This document shows, piece by piece, positions 38,801-51,794 of a stretch of 64,000 bases of DNA (positions are counted from its first letter, which is position 1; every line of letters starts with the position of its first letter). The notes under the pieces are model-generated. The model was not told the origin of the DNA. It was given only the letters and a program-made list of their open reading frames with translations, and did no database searches. A program made the position numbers and the translations under genes. The DNA is taken from contig JANTQA010000047.1 of assembly GCA_027625915.1 (NCBI GenBank), positions 7,068,001 to 7,132,000 on the forward strand, given 5' to 3'. Source of the DNA: Anaeramoeba flamelloides. Taxonomy: Eukaryota; Metamonada; Anaeramoebidae.

Positions 38801-41471
38801 TTTTTCAAAAAATTTTACTCACTTTAGAATGTTAATGGGAGTTGTTTTGAGGGTTTATTCCATATTCTTCTCAAACTATAATTTTAATTATTAATTCAAT
38901 TTTTTTTTCTTAATTTTGTCAATTTCTATTTTTCTTTTTTAAATATATGTTTAATTTTCTTTTCTTTTTTAATTTTTTTTTTTGATAATTTTTAGTTTTT
39001 TTTTTTTTTTTTTGTTTTTGCTAAAAATTAAGTCGAAAAAAAAGATCTTTGTGAAGTTAAATAATCAAAAAGAAAATTTCCAACAACATAATGTTATTTA
39101 TAATGAATGTAATTATTTGTAAGAAATCTTCTTTTTAAACTTATTTCAATGAAAGTTCAGCAATAAAAATCTTAAATACTTATTTCAAAATTTGTGATTC
39201 ATTATTTCTTAATTTTTGATTGACTTTTTATTATTTTTTTAATATAATGTTTTTATATATTTTAATTACTAAAGGAATTATGAATCAAATCTGATTATTA
39301 GTTGTTCTTGAATACTAAAGAATACATTTTTTTTTTCATGTGAGTCATAATATTTAAAATTGAGTTTACAATATTTATATTTTGGATGGATTTTTTAATT
39401 GAAGACAAAATTTTTACTTTATATTTTTTTTCTTTTTTGAACCAAAAAATAGGATATAATTCATTCCTTTCTTAAAAAATCTATTAAACGGTGATTTTTT
39501 AACCAAATCAAAAAAAAAAAATAATGAATAAATTAATTTAGGTAACCATTATAAAAATAATCTAAAATTTTATACATGGTTAATATTGTAAATTTTCATT
39601 TATTTATAAAAAAATAAAGTTGTTTATTTGTTTAAAAAGTTGTTATTTATATAAAATTTTATAATTTTTTTCATAAGGAAATTACATTTATTTGATCAAT
39701 ATTGATTTGATTCTTGTAAATATAAAAATGATTATAAAATGAAATAATATTGAATTCATATTGATGAAATTTTATTTGATGAGTTTATTATTATTGTTTT
39801 TTTCTAAGAAAAATTTGAGTAACTAGTTTCCAATTTGTTAGATTTTTCAAATTAATTATTTTTGTCAATTATTTCTAATGTTTAATTTTTCTCAAATATT
39901 TTTTTTATAAAAATTGTTTTCGAAAAAGAGAAATAATTGATAAAAATATTATTTGAGTTACTAGTATATTTCAAAAAAAAAAAAAATCAAATCTTCTTGA
40001 GATCGTATTATATATATATATATATATCTTAAATTTATTTTTTGGTTTATTAAATCCAAGTATTATCCACATTTAAAAAAGTTATTAATTTGAATCTATT
40101 TTTTGAAATCCAAAATCCACATTTTTTCAATATTACAACAAAAAATACCCGATTTTTATTGAATATTTCAATAATTTATTAAAAATACTTTATCTAGTTT
40201 TTTATATATGTTAAAAAAAATTGGTTTTGAAAAAATGAAATTAATTTTCTTCAGTATTTTTTAGTATTAATATCTATGTTTAGATATCAGTAAATAAAAT
40301 TATTTTATTTTAGGTGATTAAATATTTTGAAATTATATAAAAGTTTAATAAATTTCTCAATGAAATTCTTGTCAATAGAGTAATCATTTTTAATTCTTAA
40401 TAGTTTGAAATTTATTATTTTCTGATTTTTAACAAAAATGTAAAAATTTGAAAATATTTTTTTTTATTTTGAACTGTTTTTTTATCAAATCTTTTAGTAT
40501 ATCTCACAAGAATAATTATAAAAATTTGTATGAATTTGGAAATAAAAAAATTAAATATGAATTTTTGATAACAACAATCAAAAATTTCCAAATATCATTT
40601 TTAAATTTTTTTTAGAAAAATAAAAATCCTATTAAAATAAAAAAATAATTTCTAAATATAAAATTGTAAATTTTTTGTAAATTTTTGACGTTTATAATAA
40701 TACTAATTAAAATTATATTAATATTTTTTTAATATATTCAATAAAACAATTTTTTATTTAATTAAAATAATTATCAAAAAAAAAAGTCTTTGTAATAAAT
40801 ATTTATTATAATAATGACAATTTAGAGTATATTAATGATAGGGATAGTAATAAACAGACTTATTACTTTTTATAATTTGAGATTTAAAATAATTTTAATA
40901 GTTTTCTTTTTAATAAGGAATAGAAAAAAAAAAGGATCTAACTGAAAAATAGTCTTTTTATGGTTTTCGTATCTGATCTGAATTTTTTTGACAATTGGGA
41001 TATCCAATATTTGTCAGTATAAAATATCTCTAATAACATATTTTCAAATTTTGTAATGTTGTCATGTTGCTGTAAATGAATGATCACTTTAAAAATCATT
41101 TAAAAAATTCATCAATAAATTTGTATTAGTTCATACTTTTTCATTTTGTTGTTTACAATACTATTTTTATGTTTAAAATTTATTTAAAAAATGTTTAATT
41201 AATTTATGTAATTATGTTTAAATTGTTAAAAATGATTAATAATAAAAATTGTTAAATATTTTAAAAAATGAATAAAATTATAAAAATTTATTTTGATTTT
41301 AATAAATATAAATCGTTTTCAAAATCGAAATAAATAAACAAATATATAAATAAATAAATATATAAATAAATAATAATAAATATATAAACAAAACACACAC
41401 ACACACATATATATATATATTATGAAATAATATCAAAAAGACAAAAAACATTTCAAAAGAAAAGTTTTTGT
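35846..41471. other. 5.6 kb intergenic region between TRAPPC8-B and PPP6R-B
   Basis: Mirror of 12,958-19,138. No gene. It includes the F-type repeat (about 36,530-37,360), the B-like repeat (39,060-39,390, not interrupted by a MITE here), A/T runs and a (CA)n/(TA)n microsatellite at 41,393-41,421. Divergence from the left arm is much higher than in exons. Confidence 0.7.
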
Positions 41472-44400
41472 TTAATTTTGAGTTTTTTGATCAATAATTT
41501 CAACTAATTTTTTGTTGATTCGACATTTTAACGATTATTACATTGTCGATATTTTTTTCTTTGCGTTCCTGTGTTTGGTGTTATTAAAAAATGGAATCTC
41601 TGGATGTTATAAATACCAGGTTTTGAAAATGAAGATGAAAAATGAAGAATTTCTGATTTCTGAGGTAAAAAATTAATGATTTTTTGGCTTGTTAAATTTG
41701 AAATGAAAAATCTTGGTCGGAAGGGTTGGACTACAGGTGCCTTGAACAGTGATGTTTCCTTTTTAGGCGGAAGTGCCTTTACAGTTAAATTGATACTAAT
41801 GTTTGTTAAATTAATTATTTTGATTTTGATTGGGATTGTTTTCATTGGTATTTTTGAAAAGTCATGATAAACAATATTTGGTGATTCAATAATAACATTT
41901 AATGGTTTTTGATAATTATTTGAAAAATAATCATCATAAATCAAAGTTCGATTTCTTTTTCGATTTAATTGGTTATTCAATTGAATATATTTATTGTTTT
42001 TATTTTCAGTTGTATTTGTGTTTCCATTGTTATTTTCATTGTCATTTTTAAATTTTATTAAATTTAATAAATCATCATCTTTTTCAAAATCATCAAAATC
42101 ATCCAATATTTCGTCTACATTTTTTTGGAGTTCTTGTTTGTTCTCATTATTCGCATTTATAACTTTTTTTGTAATAAAAACAAAATCATCTTTTGTTCCT
42201 TTGTTTTTTTTTAATTCTTTATTAAATGGTTCTAAATTGAAGATATTATATTGTGAATAAAAATATTTGTTTTTTTTGTTTTTATTTTTATTTTTTTGAT
42301 TATTATTATTGTTATTACCAGTAATTTGATGTGTTTTGTTTTTAATATATTTAATTATTCTTTTATTTTCCCATAAAAATATCAAATTAAATTCAGTTTC
42401 TTTATTATTTTTTTCTCGATTTAAAAAAATATTATAAATAGAGTTATCATTACAATTAATTAATTTTGATTTTGGATTTAAACAAAGATTTGAAATGATT
42501 TTATCATTTTGATAATTTTCATCATTCTCATTTTCATTTGTATTCCCTATTTCATTATCATTATCATTATCATTGCCATTATTGTTTTTATTTCTATTAT
42601 CGTTTGTATTTCCATTATCGTTTTTATTTCCATTATCATTTTTATTTCCATTGTTATTCTCTCTTTCATTATCATTTTTATTATTAACGGGTAAATTGAT
42701 TTTTTGTAAAATCATTTTGATTAAAAAAGTTGTTGATGATTTGGGTTGTAAAATTGTACATTCATTTTGTAAATCATTTTTTGTTAAGCTTAATGGTACT
42801 GCTTTCCATCTATTACTGATTGAAGTTAATTGTTGCAATTTGAGTATTTTTTTTTTGGTTAAATTGTGAATGTTGCAAATAATATTAAATTCATTGATAT
42901 TTTTTGAACTTGGTAATAGTTTAGTGTTTATTTTGATTGATGGTATTATTTTTATTTGTTTATGAATTCGTAGTAATCGATAAGGCAACTTTTTGGAGAT
43001 TTTTCCAGATGATTTTTTATAATAAAATAATAAATAAAGATCATGTATCCCTAATTTAAACATTCGGAAATTAATCATAATTTCAATTTGTTCATTCCTT
43101 CCTATTTTCTTGATTGGTAATTTGTAACAAGAAGAATTATAATTCGAAAACATGTCTTTCATTAGTTTTAGTTGTGATTTTTTTTTTTCTTTTGATCATT
43201 ATTTTTGTCAACCAATGGTTTTGAAGAATTTTCTATTTTTTTTGTTGATTAATAAATTTTCTGATGGTTCAATTGTACAATACAAATCAGATAAAGATGT
43301 TTGTCCAACGTTTTTCAAAGTCAAAGGTATTTTACATATTGAGCCCAGATAAAAATCCTTATTAATAAATTTTATAAACTTTACTTGTAATAATGGCATT
43401 TTATTGACAATGTGTAAATCAAAACGATAATCTTTTAAAGGTTCATTATCTTCTTTATTTAATTTGAAATTTAATTTTTTTTTTTTTTTTTGAAAGTTTA
43501 AAATGTTGATGATATAATCATACAATGTAATTCCAACACCATAGATATGGAAATTTCCATTTTGTAAAGGAGTTATTTTTAATTCAATTAGTTTTTTTTC
43601 TTCGGGTAAAAAGCTAATTGTTTTTTTTTCGGAAATTAAATTTGATTGTTTTTCTTCATTTTGTAAATTTCCTAAATTTAATCCAAAAAATTCTAATTTT
43701 GATTTTTTTATTTTTTTATTCTTATCATTATTTTTATTCTCATTATTTTTATTATTACCCTCATTATTTTCGTTTTTATTATTGCCATTTTTATTGTTAT
43801 TATGTTGAATTCGAATAAATTTTGATTTGATTTCTTTAGTAATTTCTTTATTTCTTTTTTTTTCCAAAATAGCCAACTAAATGAACATTTGTCAATTTTA
43901 ATTTAATTTTTAATGGGTTTTTCAAGAAAAATTTTACAGTTATTTCTTCACCAATTACAGAAACTCTTTTTTTTGAATAAATATTGGTTTTTTTTTTTTT
44001 TTTTTTTGCATAAGTCCAATTTAATATTGTGTTTTTATTTGGTTCGATTTTTTTCTCCTCCACATTCTCCTCCACATTCCCTTTCATATCTCCATTCTCT
44101 TTTTCCTTCCCATTTTCCTTCTTCTTCCCTTTCTCCTTCTCCTTCTCCTTCTCTTTTTCTTTTTCTTTTTCTTTCTCTTTCTCTTTCTCTTTCTCTTTTT
44201 TAATATTATTTATTAAATTTTTTTCATATTTTTTCCAATTTTGTAAAGGTATTTTTTTTTGAAGAAGAAGAAGATTTTCTGTAATCATCAATTAAATAAA
44301 CATCAATGGATTTTTTGTTTACAATAGGAATATTTAAATCATTGATGATGATTTTTTTTTGCTTAGTGAAAGTTGTCACACTGTATAGAAATTCCTTTAT

Positions 44401-47400
44401 TGTTTGTGTTTGCTTGATAGCAGGTTGAAGTGGCGAGCTTAATACTTGTTTAAAGCATTTGATTGATTGTTCATATTCTGTTAAGAAAAAAGGAATTTCG
44501 CCCATTCGTGAAATTGATTTGATCTTCAATAATTTTCCAATTTTTACCTTCAATTGGGATCAATGATCTACAGCAGCATCTCATCGAATGTGCATAAAGT
44601 TTGCAATTATAATATCGCATGCCTGCAGTAAATTGATCAAATAAATAATGCCGAAATCTAATTGGGTTGTTAAATAGCTGGTAATAACTTGATTGTTCCA
44701 TTGACAAACTTGAGATTAATTCATCATCAATTTCTTGAGATAATTCAAAAAAGTATTTTGATGTTTGTAATGGGTTTTGAATTAATTTATATAGATCAGC
44801 TAAAATCCAATAGAATGATATTTTCCTTTCATTTAAATCCATTTTTGAAAATTCATTTAAAATTAATGTAATCAAATTTTCAGAGATTTTTTCTTCAATT
44901 AAAAAATTTAATATAATTTGAATCACCAACGTATCAATATAACTTCTTTTAGCTCCGATTTTTTTAAAATGTGCTGTTGCAGTTTTATAATTCGAAATCG
45001 CATTTTCAAAATCATGAATTAAAAATTGATAATCTGCAAATTGTCTTATTTTTTTTACAATCCGATCATTTTCAATGATTTCAATCTCACTTTCCTTTTT
45101 GATGCTCTTTTTTCGTGAATTGACAGTTGACTTTCTTTTGATCAATGATTTAAACTTCCCTTTTAATCCCTTTTTGGAATTAATAATCACCTCGCTAATC
45201 ATTGTGATTTTTTTTTCTAAAAATGGAAATAATATTTGTTTGACAAAATTATTTGCAAATCTTGTAATTTCATAGTAATCTTTTTCATTTAATCGTTTGC
45301 CATATATTATTTCTTCATTATCCCTTCTTTTACTTGAAATGAAATGCTCTGTCCATATTTTTTTGGGTAATATATTCTTGTTCTCTTCTTCTTTTGCTGA
45401 ATTTATTGGTATTAAAAAGCATTTGTTTTTTCCATGTTTCTCAATCATTTTTTCATAAATAATGTTTGCTCTATTTGTTAATTTTTCATTAGAAATGAAA
45501 TATTTTTTAAATGATAAAAATATAATGATAGAAAAAATGAAAACCAATTTAAAATATGAATGAAATGAATTAAATGATATTTTTAGTATTAAAATGTAAA
45601 ATTTCGAGATTAAATTTAATTTAATCTCAAAAAATAAAGCAAAAAGTTAAATTAAAAAATTGTTTTTTTATTATATCAAATGTCTAATTTTTGAGTTCTT
45701 GTTAAATAAATAATCACTTTTATAAACAACTAATGCAAATTAACCAAAAAATAATTTGTTAATTTAATCTTATTATCATTATTTTTGAGTAACTTTTTTT
45801 ATTTAAAAGTTGTATATTGAAATCCAGGAAAAATTATTTAGATTTGAAAATTTTGGAAATATTTCTCTTTTTTTAATTTTCAAGGTTTGAAAAGTTATTA
45901 AATTTAATGAAAAGTCACCCAAAAGATTAATAACGGAAGTTTTCATGAAGGTAATTCTTAGGAATTTCCTTTAAATCTTTTTTCATTACTGTAATGGAAA
46001 AAAAGATGAAAATAGAAAAAAATGCAAAGAAGGATGTTAAAAAGGGAAAATAAGGATTTATTCCATACTTCCATATCTTTTTTGTAGATAAAAACTATTA
46101 CATAGCTTATAAATGTTTAAATAATCAATACACCCAAACTCTTTTTCAGTCAAAGTGGTCAAGTTTTATTGGAGAAATAGAACATATTATATGAGTTTAA
46201 TCCAGTATTCTTCTCAAAATAAAATTTCAATTTTTAAATCTGGATCATTTTTTCTAATTTAGTAAATTTTTTTTTTTTTATTTTTTGATTTTTGCTTTTT
46301 GCTTTTTGTTTTTTTTTATTCTTTTTTTGTTTTATTTTCTATTTTTTTCTTCAAAAGTAAATTTGAAATTATAAAAAAAAAATCCTTTGAAACTTCAAAT
46401 TGACTTTAAAGTAAATTGAGGATTGGTAATTTCTTTTAAAATGAATACACTTACTATTAAAAAATATTATTGTCAACAATTTTAATTTTCTAAAGAAATT
46501 GAGAAATTTTGCAAAGGATCTTTCAATCAAAAGTGCCCAAAAATGTTTTTAACATTTATTTTTTTTCAAAAATTTTTAGTTTTTTCAGGAATTTCCTTTA
46601 ATGAATATCAACTTTCTACTCTGAAGTTTATTATTTCTCTTATTTTTAAGCAATCTTATGTTGGTTGATTCTTAAAAAAAAATTGGATTTTTCATTTTTG
46701 GATGGGCCACCTTTGAGTGAAATGGAGTTTATGATAACTATGGAATTTGAAAATAAAGCATGGTAATTTGGTAGTTAGTGTTTTTCTCTTTTGATCAGAA
46801 AAATTTTAACAAAGTAATAAAAGAATGAAAAAAAAATGGGGGGGGGGGGGGTTATTTGTTAAATTCTAGAATGAAATTGATAAATTTTTCCTTATGGAAT
46901 TAAGATAATTTATTTAGATTAAGAATGGATACTATTATTGTGTATATATTTATTTATTAAAATATTGATTTGTATCAGCTTGGAATAAGGTTCTTCAATT
47001 ATGAATTAAAAATTGTTAGAAATTAATCAAAGAAAAAATTGAATTAATTTTATTTTAATCACATTATTTTATTTTGTTTTTTTAACAAATTATTTATTGC
47101 ATTAATTTCACCAAAAAGAATTTTTATCATAATTTTTTTATTCTTTTTTAAACTTTTTCTTACTTTTATTTTTTTTTTTAGAATACAATTTTGTTTTATT
47201 ACAAACAATTTGTAAATTTTCTAAATTAAATATTTAGATTTAATATTATCAGTGATAATTCATATAAAAATGTTTTTTGTTTTTTTGAATATATATCAAG
47301 AAATTTGATGAGTTGTATTAAAATTTTTTATCAAAAAAAGAATTGTTAAAAAATGTGTTAAATTATTGATTTAATGATGGAATATTCTCAATAAGTATGC

Positions 47401-50400
47401 AAGAAAAAATACAAATTTTGTTATTTTGAATAGAAAACAAGAAATTTGATATTTTTTTAAAAATATTATACTCTTGAGTTATTAATTATATTATTAATAA
47501 TAAAAGAGAATTAATTGTTATTAGTTCTGGTTGTTATTTTTTTTACCAGTTTCAGGAATTGTAAACCTTAAATAAATGATAATTTAAAAATTACAATTTT
47601 TTGATTAACTAATTTAAATAATCAAGTAAAATAATTATTAAAAGTTGTGAAAAATTTAATCAAGTCAAAAAATTATGTGTGTTGAATATTTTTTTAAAAT
47701 AGATTTAAATTAATTCAATTTTCTGAAATCATTATTCAAAAAAATTGAAGAAATTTGCTGATTTTGATCATGAATTACTTAAAAAACAAATTTATATAAA
47801 TATTCAAATCAAAAAAGAAAAAAAAATTACTTTTTGGTGTCACCAAGTTGAACATCGTTAATAATAATATAAATTTGAAGAATATCAAATTCCATTTTGT
47901 TTTCAATCATGAAATTTGGAGGATGGCTTAAGTCAAATAATGTTGATAATTTATTCATTGATTTTTCAACATCAATTTCACTGCTAATAATTGAAACACT
48001 TGCAATTGGGTGTTCAAGTGATTCATGTGGTGAGATTGGTAAATAATGTAAATATTCTCTTCTATAATCTACAAACCATGGCGTTGGATTTGTTGTTGCT
48101 ATTATTAATTAGGAATAGTTTTTATTTTTATTATTATTATTATTTATTTAACATAAATACGTTTTTTAATTTGATTAAAATTGAAAAAAAAAAAATAATT
48201 GATTTATTGGTTGTGTTTCTGACAAGAAAATTAATAAATAAATTAAATTTCATCGATTTAATATTGTGAAAATTATTTTCAAAAAATTTTATTTCTTTCC
48301 TTTTTAACAACAATTTTAACAAAGATAAACAATATATTCTATTTTAGAATAATTTTTTATTTTATAATAAGGAAATATTAACATTTAAAATTATTTTTTA
48401 TATTTTCAAAAATAAAATATTTTTCATCTCAAAAAAAAAAAAACTAAAGATATTTGAGTAAATAATCAAATATTTTAAAGTGAAATACATATTATTGTAT
48501 ATTTTAATATCTTAATTTACACTGTGTAAATTAATCAAATTAAAAATTTACTAAAAGTTGAACGCGGATGTTTTAGATTATATCAAATGGGTTTAAAGTT
48601 GTATTAATATAGTATATTGCAAGGTTATAAGAGAAAAAGAAAAATTTTCAAAACTTTTCATGTGTTTTTTTTGGGTTCTATTGAAAATTTTGATAAAGTC
48701 AAAAATTGTAATTATATTGATATCGGAAAAAATATCTTTTGAATGAATTTTTTACAAGAAAGGATTTAAAAACACAAAAATAGTCATATTTTATATGTTA
48801 ATTATTATTTTTTTTTTTTTTCTGAGTTATTAAGTTTTTTATGTCAAATACATTTAATGATTATTTTTATTAAAGAAAAAATCTAAATGTATTTAGTATA
48901 TAAAAAAAATTAAATTTAATTTGTAAATAATTACATTGAATTAAAATTTCTTAAGGTCAATCGTAACAGTTTAAGGAAAAATGTTGAAACTTGCATTCGC
49001 TTCATTAAGTGATAAAAAGTTTTTAAAAAAATCTTGTCGTATACAATTTCCAATTTTTTATTGATGGAAAGAAATTTTGAAAAAAAAATTAATTCAAAAA
49101 TTTATCCATAAAACAAAAAAAGTCAATTGTATTGTTAATTATTTGGAAGTTTTTTCTCTCAAAAGTGATCGAAATTGCAATTTGTTTTTTTTTTTTTTTT
49201 TTTTTTTTTTCTTCTTTCTTATTATTTACGACTCTTCCTTATCCCTTATTCCTTGTTATGTTTATTGTTTACTTGGAAATTTTTTGAATTGTTATATTAA
49301 TTGATTTTTATTATTATTTTGAAAAGCACAAAACACAAGCAATTTCTGATAATTTTTTTAATTAATAAAAAAAAAAAATTTCTTCAATTTTTTTGAAATG
49401 AATTAAAAATAAATTACAACTTTTATTTACAAATAGAACAACTTAACCAAAAATAATTTGTTAATTTAATCTTATGTTCATATTTTTTAAGTATTATTTG
49501 TAATTGAAAATTGGATATTGAACTTTAGAAAAAATATTTAAATTTTCAAATCTAAAAGTATTTTATTTTTTTTTTTATTACAAGATTTGAAAAGTTATTA
49601 AATTTAATCAGATGTGAAGAAAAAAAAGTAAATCAGGTATATCCTCAAAGTGGGTGGAGAGTAACTATGAGAATATCTCTTGAGAAACCAATGGTTTTGA
49701 TACAAAGTAACTTGATTTATTTTTAAATTATTAAAAATGAAAGTTTGATTTCTTTCCAATAGGTTAACAAAAAAAATACAATTATTAATTCTGTATAAAG
49801 TTTTGATTGCGGAAATTAATGATCTAAATAGATTCAATAATTGTTCTTTATCTAAAATTTATGCAAGTTGTGATGAAAAAAGGTTATTTAAAAAGTAAAT
49901 TACTTTATTTCATTTTTTTTTATCATTTTTTTTATTTCTCTTCAGATAACATCCAATGTATAACTTCTAAGAGAATTAATATTTGATCTATTTATGAGCG
50001 TTTTCGGGGTTTACAAAATAAAAATAGGTAAATAGTAAGTTCATTTTTTTTTTAAACATCAAATAAATTTTAACAAATTAAAATAAAAAATTGAAAAAAG
50101 TAAAAAAATTAATTAGTATAATTCTAAAATTAAATTTAGAATTTTTTCCTCAAGTAATAAAAATGGTTTGTGTTAATTAAGAATATAAACAGTTTGTATG
50201 TATACTGATAATAAAAGATTGATTGGTAGCATCTTTAAATAAAAATCCTCAAAGGATTTTTTTATTCAAATTTTTCTCTTTTCAATTATTAAAATGAGTA
50301 TTTGAAATTTTTCATGTTAAATGTACAATTTGAAGTCTATATATATCGTCTTTGAATATTGATTTGTGATTCTTTGATAAAAAGTTCTGAGATATTTTTT

Positions 50401-51794
50401 TTTCAGTTCTTTTTGTATTTTTTTTATTATTCATATTTGCTAAAAATTAAGATGATAATATTTTTTTTCCACTTCACTTATTGCACAATTATTATTATTG
50501 TTATTATTATTATTATTTGGTTTGACAGATTATGATATTGATATTGGGATTTTGAATTACTGGTATTTGGAATCTAATTGGGGGGGGATTCACTTAATTT
50601 TCCTATTTTCTTTTTTTTTCTTTTATAATTAAAGAGATTTTCAAGTAAAATATTTTCAAAGTTGTGTTCTCTATTTATTTTTTTGGTGCTTTTTGTGTGT
50701 TATTTTTGCTGTAGATTTTTGGCAAACTAAGAATCCTAAATGAAACCCAGATTTCTGAATTGAAAATATGAAAATGAATTGAAAAGTTTTTCCCATTTTT
50801 TATTCAAATACCAGTGGAAAAAGTGACATTAGAAATTCTGAATTGTCACTTAAAAACCAAAAATAAAAGATCTACTTCAGGTTCATAAAAGATATTCTTA
50901 AATTAAAATGAAAATATCTCAATAAAAATTTTACTTTCTAATTGAAAATAATTCATAAAAATAAAGAAATTAGAAGATAAATTATTTCATGATTGAAGTC
51001 TCAAATACAACTGTTTGAATTGACAATTTGTTTTTTTAATTCCTCTATTTCAAATATATTTGCCTTAAAACATTTGGTATTCTTGAGTTCCTTTTTCATT
51101 TTCATTTCTTTTTTTGAATTCAATCAAAAATCAAAACAAAAAATAAAATTGCTTATTTGTATTAAATATAAAGAAGTCAAAAGACTTTAGGAATACCAAA
51201 CATTAATTGGTCTTGTTTAATTCAAATTAATTTCTTGAATGAGAACGAAAAGAGTTTCTTTTTATTCTCTTTTTTTTTTGTGTTTTGAAAAGAAAAAAAA
51301 TCTCTTTTTATGTGTTTGAAAAACAAAATTTAAAATAAAAAAAAGAAAAAAAGAGCTTTTGTTTCTGAAACAAAGAAAAAAACAAGAAGAAGACAAAAGA
51401 AAATTTACAATTCCGAAAGTTTTCGACTTGGAATGAGTTAATTAAAAGGGTTTTGTTGGTCTGTTTTAGAGTTTGTGTAGCCTTTTTTCACGATGTTATG
51501 AAGGATTTTGTTTGTGTCTTCTTTGTTTTTGGGTGATATTTGATCAGGTGTTAACCATTTCACATAAAAGGACTCAATTAGCCTTTGTTTTTCTGGTTGA
51601 GAGGTGGCCACATAAAAGTCTGTAATTTGTACAGAGCGAAGCAAGTCAACAAAGGATAAATTGTTGCGTTGGCAGACACTTTCTGCATCATCAGAACACG
51701 AAACAACAACAACAGGAGACAAATGTGAAAGTGCCCACGACTTCCATCCGTGTATGCTGTTATCAAACAAACAAAGTGGTGGAAGTGTAGCCAT
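41472..51794 (-). CDS. TRAPPC8: TRAPPC8 (Trs85-like) TRAPP III subunit, copy B, three exons
   Basis: Inverted second copy of the TRAPPC8 gene. Exons (transcript order): 51,794-51,409; 48,098-47,831; 45,470-41,472. Protein content matches copy A (same N-terminal VVVVSCSDDAES, NPTPWF, EDQINFTNGR and C-terminal FYYKK motifs) with rare changes such as KKLWTE to KKIWTE and GNKNEN to GNTNEN. Exon 1 has one extra T near 51,450 relative to copy A (386 against 385 bases), shifting the frame just before the donor. Exon 3 has about five run-length breaks (near 44,486, 44,250, 43,862, 43,235 and 41,548), mostly at sites where copy A is open. Introns are 3.3 and 2.4 kb. If both copies are real and the breaks are sequencing errors, this is a functional duplicate; otherwise one or both are decaying. 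Confidence 0.88.
46137..46729 (+). mobile_element. TIR element in TRAPPC8-B intron 2, private to right arm (593 bp)
   Basis: TIRs: AACTCTTTTTCAGTCAAAG at the left and, inverted, AACTCCATTTCACTCAAAG at the right. It is flanked by CA (46,135-46,136) and TA (46,730-46,731), consistent with a TA duplication with one change. The left arm has the empty site at about 6,846-6,860 (GTTATCATAGATGTATTG). The interior is A/T-rich without an ORF and resembles parts of the 27.7 and 39.1 kb dispersed repeats. Confidence 0.82.
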
